Shown: positions 5,239-8,374 of the stretch, in pieces
How positions within the stretch are numbered: position 1 is the stretch's first letter
Layout of the letters: every line of letters begins with the position of its first letter
Assembly: GCA_003649515.1 (NCBI GenBank)
Contig: QMSC01000050.1
Location: forward strand, 1 to 8,374
Direction of reading: 5' to 3'
DNA: 8,374 nucleotides
Source: Thermoprotei archaeon
GTDB lineage: Archaea; Thermoproteota; Thermoprotei; Thermofilales; B20-G17
Notes under the pieces: model-generated
Told to the model about the DNA's origin: nothing
Databases searched by the model: none
The model's input: only the letters and a program-made list of their open reading frames with translations
Translations under genes and position numbers: made by a program

Positions 5239-6934
5239 ATACCAGTATCCGGATGGAACCGAGGCGTTGAAAGGTATAGACCTTACTATTGAAAGAGGAG
5301 AATGTGTAACTATAATGGGCCAGAACGGAGCTGGAAAGACTACTTTGTGTCTGCTCCTCAACGGCATCATACCACATATCAAGGGAGGAATCCTTGAAGG
5401 TGATGTTATTGTCGACGGCTTGAACACGAAGAGGCACCCGGTCTACGAGCTTGCCCAGAGGGTTGGGATAGTTCTTCAGGACCCAGACTCCCAGCTTTTC
5501 TGTCCGGATGTCAAGTCTGAGGTCTGCTTCGGCTTAGAGAACCTTGGAGTTTCGAGAGATGAGATGCTCAGGAGACTTGAATGGACGCTGGAGATAGTCA
5601 GGCTTAAGGGCATGGAGGAGCTTAACCCAAATAACCTTTCAGGAGGGCAGAAGCAGAGACTAGCGTTAGCGGCGGTCCTTGCTATGAAGCCAAAGATTCT
5701 AGTCCTTGACGAGCCCACTTCGCAACTTGATCCCATAGGGACGGCGGAGGTTTTCTCGGTTATTAAGACGCTTAAAGAGGAGTACTGCGCAACAATTGTC
5801 ATAGCATCGCATAAAAGCGAGGAGATAGCCGAATTCGCAGACAGGGTCGTGGTTCTCCACAGAGGGAGAATCGTAACCGAAGGAACACCCGAGGAAATTT
5901 TCAGCAAAATAGACCTCCTTAAGAAGATTTATGTGAAGGTTCCGGATGTGACGGTAGCATACGTAGAAACGTGCCACAAGATAAAGACTCCGATTGAAAA
6001 CGTGCCCATAAGGCTTAGGGAGGCGTATGAAGTTTTTGACCGCCTTAGGAGGTTAAGGAGGATACGCTTTAAACCCCAGCCCGAGGCCGAGAAGATTGCT
6101 AATAGAAAGGGTGTGCCGATAATCGAGGTGAGAAACCTTTGGTATGTCTATCCGGGTCCTCCTCCTGTCACTGCTCTGAAGAATGTGAACCTAAAGATAT
6201 TTGAGGGAGAGTTTGTTGGCATAATAGGGCAAAATGGCTCTGGGAAGACAACACTGGTCAAGAACATTATAGGCCTCCTCAAGCCAACCCGAGGCGTCTG
6301 TCTGTTTAAAGGCGAGAACATCAGCAAATACACAGTTAGCGAGCTTGCCAGGCACATAGGTTTAGTCCTTCAAAACCCTGAAACACAGCTCTTCGCTCTT
6401 ACCGTCAGAGAGGAAGTAGCCTTCGGCCCTAGGAATCTAGGCCTTCCTCCGGAGGAGGTTGAGAGGCGTGTCGATGAGGCCTTAAAGCTTGTAGGTCTTG
6501 AGGGAGTCAAGGAGGTTTACCCGCCTCTCCTCAGCTTCGGGGATAAGAAGAAGCTCTCAGTGGCAACGGTTCTGGCCTTAGATCCCGAGGTTATAATCCT
6601 AGACGAACCGACTACGGGCCAGGATTACAAGGGCCGATACCAGATAATGGAGATAGTTAAGAGACTGAACGAGAGAGGCAAGACAGTCATAGTCATCTCG
6701 CACGACATGGATTTGATAGCCAAGTACACCGAGAGGACGATTGTGATGGGGCTAGGCCATGTTCTCATAGATGATACCACAAGGAACGTATTCAGCCACC
6801 CAGAGGTTCTTGAAAAGACTTACTTGAAGCCACCACAGATAACAATGCTCTCCCACATGCTCTCCAAACATGGATTCCCAGGGGTAGCTCTGACTTTGGA
6901 CGAGTTCCTCAGCGCCGTGGAAGGTGTTTCCTAA
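5204..6934 (+). CDS. ECF transporter ATPase, two ABC domains fused (EcfA-EcfA')
   Basis: 576 residues holding two complete ABC ATPase domains in one chain, the equivalent of the EcfA1/EcfA2 pair (CbiO type). Domain 1 (about 3-245): Walker A GQNGAGKTT 39-47, Q92 in LQDPDSQLF, signature LSGGQ 145-149, Walker B ILVLDEP 165-171, switch H203. Domain 2 (about 305-545): Walker A GQNGSGKTT 342-350, Q390, signature LSFGD 443-447, Walker B VIILDEP 463-469, H500. The second signature departs from LSGGQ at two positions, so the two ATP sites are probably unequal. The linker (246-304) is charged and Arg-rich. It powers the importer from the cytoplasmic face by gripping the two coupling helices of EcfT. 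The gene begins inside the small membrane protein gene and its TAA shares an A with the ecfT ATG. Confidence 0.93.
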   Translation: MGNVAIELRSVRYQYPDGTEALKGIDLTIERGECVTIMGQNGAGKTTLCLLLNGIIPHIKGGILEGDVIVDGLNTKRHPVYELAQRVGIVLQDPDSQLFCPDVKSEVCFGLENLGVSRDEMLRRLEWTLEIVRLKGMEELNPNNLSGGQKQRLALAAVLAMKPKILVLDEPTSQLDPIGTAEVFSVIKTLKEEYCATIVIASHKSEEIAEFADRVVVLHRGRIVTEGTPEEIFSKIDLLKKIYVKVPDVTVAYVETCHKIKTPIENVPIRLREAYEVFDRLRRLRRIRFKPQPEAEKIANRKGVPIIEVRNLWYVYPGPPPVTALKNVNLKIFEGEFVGIIGQNGSGKTTLVKNIIGLLKPTRGVCLFKGENISKYTVSELARHIGLVLQNPETQLFALTVREEVAFGPRNLGLPPEEVERRVDEALKLVGLEGVKEVYPPLLSFGDKKKLSVATVLALDPEVIILDEPTTGQDYKGRYQIMEIVKRLNERGKTVIVISHDMDLIAKYTERTIVMGLGHVLIDDTTRNVFSHPEVLEKTYLKPPQITMLSHMLSKHGFPGVALTLDEFLSAVEGVS

Positions 6935-7752
6935 TGTTCGCGGAATATGTTAAGACTGACTCCTTTATCCACAGGCTCAGTTCGATCACCAAGATATTCT
7001 TAATCATCATGGTTTGGATTGCAGCTCTCCTAGTGTATCACCCGATCCTATTGGCTCTCCTAGTTCTTCTGGATTTGAGTCTCTGGATTCTGGCGAGGAT
7101 TCCGTATGTTCTACAGAGAATCAAGCACATATTCTCAGTTTTGGCTATCGTCTTCGCCATATGGATTCTCGTCCAGGGCTTTATGTTTATGGGGGGTAAA
7201 GGGACCCCGCTCTTTGCGATTCTTGGCCACCCCTTCACTTTGGAAGGCCTCATATTCGGCGTAACTCTCTGCATAAAGGTTTTAGCAATAGTCTGCATAA
7301 CGCCCATACTGCTCTGGACGACGCCCCTGTCGAAGTTCATAGCTGGTCTCTACAGGCTCGGACTCCCGTATAGATTGGTCTTCATGTTAGGGATGGCGTT
7401 AAGGTTCATTTCCCTTATAAGCACAACATACGAGGAGATTCTTAACGCTCAGAGGCTCAGGTGCCATGATATAGAGAGGCTTAACTACTTAGACAAGCTT
7501 AGGAAGGGTTACATACCCCTCGTAGCCCCTCTTGTACTGTGTTTGATGAGACGTAGCTCAGATCTTGAGATAGCTATAGAATCCAGAGCCTTCGGCGCAC
7601 CAGTCAAAAGAACATTTGTCGAGGAGGTGTCGCTGGGAAAGGGGGATTACGTAATTCTGGGGGTATTCATAACTATAACAGCCATTCTGATCTGGGCAGC
7701 CTTCGTAATGGGTTATATAACGCCTCTTGGGCTCTTCTCCGGCTTCAAGTAG
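6934..7752 (+). CDS. ECF transporter T component (EcfT/CbiQ family)
   Basis: 272 residues, the common length. Membrane segments at about 19-54, 66-87, 102-128, 143-163 and 236-262 surround the cytoplasmic coupling-helix region. That region shows AQRLRCHDIE (172-181) and IESRAFGAP (215-223), the positions of the two Arg signatures by which EcfT contacts the ATPases. The second is typical; the first has Cys where the family usually has Gly. The protein joins the S component to the fused ATPase. TAATG couples its start to the end of the ATPase gene. It is the last gene of the operon; an oligo-T run follows about 40 nt downstream. Confidence 0.9.
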   Translation: MFAEYVKTDSFIHRLSSITKIFLIIMVWIAALLVYHPILLALLVLLDLSLWILARIPYVLQRIKHIFSVLAIVFAIWILVQGFMFMGGKGTPLFAILGHPFTLEGLIFGVTLCIKVLAIVCITPILLWTTPLSKFIAGLYRLGLPYRLVFMLGMALRFISLISTTYEEILNAQRLRCHDIERLNYLDKLRKGYIPLVAPLVLCLMRRSSDLEIAIESRAFGAPVKRTFVEEVSLGKGDYVILGVFITITAILIWAAFVMGYITPLGLFSGFK

Positions 7753-7772
7753 CTAGTGAGGCGTTCACATAA

Positions 7773-7853
7773 TCAGTTTAGCCCTAAGCCCTCTTTTTTA
7801 ACAGCTCCGATTACCTCTCTGGAGCTCCTACTATCAACTATGACGGTTTTATC
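7773..7853 (-). other. Short open minus-strand stretch, possible gene-end remnant
   Basis: A stop-bounded frame of 26 codons reads KTVIVDSRSSREVIGAV and ends with TGA at 7773-7775. It looks protein-like, convergent with ecfT, and lies between ecfT and the ASCH remnant. It has no start codon. I do not recognise the family; it may be the tail of a gene that flanked the block at its source, or chance. Confidence 0.25.
7794..7799 (+). terminator. Oligo-T stretch after ecfT
   Basis: Six T residues 42 nt after the ecfT stop, with no strong hairpin, fit archaeal intrinsic termination of the transporter transcript. A further T run lies near 7866-7870. Confidence 0.4.
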
Positions 7854-7859
7854 TCAGTC

Positions 7860-7978
7860 CTTTCAATTTTTAAGCTCGGCAACTATCCCGTCCCTAGGAG
7901 TGTAGGAACGTCTTCCTAACCTCCAGCGGGTCTCGACGTACCTCCCGCTGAGCATCAGGTGCCTCCCGAGATACCTTA
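7860..7978 (-). pseudogene. Second ASCH gene copy, 5'-side fragment
   Basis: Minus-strand sequence matching about 692-859 of the intact ASCH gene, with an internal loss of about 50 bp after a shared GAGTGTAGGAAC. It keeps GGGAGGCACCTGATGCTCAGC, the ribosome site and inner ATG region, almost unchanged, but the TTG start has become TTA and single-base shifts disrupt the frame on both sides. With 966-1122 it makes up one ASCH copy split by the inserted block. Confidence 0.8.
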
Positions 7979-8116
7979 ACTAAGCCTAAATCCCCTGTTT
8001 ATAAACCCCGCGTAGAAAAATAATCCTGAAATGAGGGGGAGGGGTCTGGAGGCGAGGATTGTCAGGATACTGCGGGAGGCCAGAGCCCCGAAGCGCAGGA
8101 GGATGATAGTCGCTGA
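7947..8116. repeat. Right copy of the duplicated ASCH-tmcA promoter region
   Basis: Direct repeat of 824-965. The offset is 7124 bp at the TATA box and ATG, and 7151 bp after the 27-bp segment missing from the left copy. This copy is attached to the intact tmcA and to a broken ASCH. Confidence 0.85.
7997..8006. promoter_or_regulatory. Palindromic TATA box GTTTATAAAC, right copy, serves tmcA
   Basis: Centred 29-30 nt before the tmcA ATG at 8031, giving a leaderless or nearly leaderless transcript. Toward the left it now faces only an ASCH remnant. Confidence 0.65.
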
Positions 8117-8374
8117 CGGGCCCGAGGCTGAGGGGGAGGCCGCCAGGTGCGTGGAGGCATACGGGGCTGTGAACAAGTCGAAGCCATCCATACTGTTCAC
8201 CTACTACGGGGGCGGTGAAGGTAGGAGCAGGGTAAGGTTCATGGACGAGCTGGACAGGAGCTCCGTCGGCTCGCTCAAGTTCGTCCCCTACGAGGAGACG
8301 GAGTCTGTGATGGGTCAGACGTTCGACATACTCGTCATGGACGTCTCCGAGAACATGAGGCCCAACGACCTCGG
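8031..8374 (+). CDS. tmcA: tRNA(Met) cytidine acetyltransferase TmcA, N-terminal part
   Basis: 114 codons from ATG 8031 to the window edge, so the helicase, GNAT acetyltransferase and tRNA-binding parts lie outside. What is present matches the TmcA/NAT10 N-terminal domain (DUF1726): RRRMIVADGPEAEGEAARCV (22-41), then SILFTYYGG, then GQTFDILVMDVSENMRPNDL (94-113), the family's conserved acidic strand followed by R/N-P-x-D-LG. TmcA uses ATP and acetyl-CoA to form N4-acetylcytidine; in archaea it acts on tRNA and, in some thermophiles, widely on rRNA. The gene is much richer in G+C than the block to its left. The start is supported by the TATA box at 7997-8006. A decayed copy of the first codons lies at 907. 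Confidence 0.82.
   Translation, partial: MRGRGLEARIVRILREARAPKRRRMIVADGPEAEGEAARCVEAYGAVNKSKPSILFTYYGGGEGRSRVRFMDELDRSSVGSLKFVPYEETESVMGQTFDILVMDVSENMRPNDL

Noticed and set aside
5476..5907. Minus-strand ORF of 143 codons opposite the ATPase gene
   Set aside because: Falls under Walker A-signature-Walker B coding sequence of a clear ABC protein; shadow of codon bias. The other minus-strand ORFs within 1931-7340 were dropped for the same reason.
824..8116. Insertion sequence or integrase-borne island
   Set aside because: The direct repeats suggested an element, but no transposase, integrase, terminal inverted repeats or tRNA target were seen, and the repeats contain host gene ends, which fits tandem duplication plus recombination better.
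7976..8200. Minus-strand ORF of 74 codons over the tmcA start
   Set aside because: Opposes the conserved tmcA N-terminus and its promoter; no family resemblance.

Overview
This is archaeal DNA, probably from a thermophile of the TACK/Thermoproteota side. Evidence: the start of an archaeal tRNA(Met) cytidine acetyltransferase (TmcA), a broken archaeal release factor aRF1 that still carries the NIKS stop-codon motif, TATA boxes 25-30 nt ahead of start codons (leaderless-type promoters), heavy use of AGG and ATA codons, and archaeal-type ECF transporter genes. No rRNA, tRNA, CRISPR array or transposase was seen.

Layout. The left flank (1-859) holds the 3' end of a MetE-like methionine synthase gene and, convergent with it, an ASCH-domain gene on the minus strand. 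The right flank (8031 to the end) holds the 5' end of tmcA. These flanks are G+C rich. The DNA between them is closer to 50% G+C and holds five intact plus-strand genes. The first two encode a FAD-linked dehydrogenase (GlcD/VAO-like) and an Fe-S protein with two CCG domains (GlcF/HdrD-like). The next four reading frames form an ECF-type importer: S component, a tiny two-helix membrane protein, a fused double ATPase and the T component, with one pair of start/stop overlaps after another.

The most informative structure is the scar around this block. The ASCH-tmcA divergent promoter region occurs twice, at 824-965 and 7947-8116. After the left copy lies a truncated tmcA start (907-965), then the 3' half of a second, decayed ASCH gene (966-1122). 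The 5' part of that second ASCH copy sits at 7860-7978, beside the intact tmcA. The simplest reading is a tandem duplication of about 545 bp (part of ASCH, the shared promoter, the first ~29 codons of tmcA), with the 6.7-kb block inserted in the second ASCH copy. Both flanking genes kept an intact copy and a promoter. At the left edge of the inserted DNA is a frameshifted fragment of aRF1 (prf1, minus strand) with its own TATA-like sequence, which probably records the locus the block came from.

How the genes may work together: the FAD protein would oxidise a small hydroxy-acid or alcohol substrate and pass electrons to the CCG/Fe-S partner, while the ECF complex imports a small molecule across the cytoplasmic membrane. 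Neither substrate can be read from the sequence. The first gene has an 18-bp inverted repeat over its promoter, and the S-component gene has its own candidate promoter framed by a 9-bp inverted repeat, so the two halves may be separate transcription units. Separately, an ASCH protein divergent from tmcA suggests a link to N4-acetylcytidine in RNA, because a bacterial ASCH protein hydrolyses that nucleoside.
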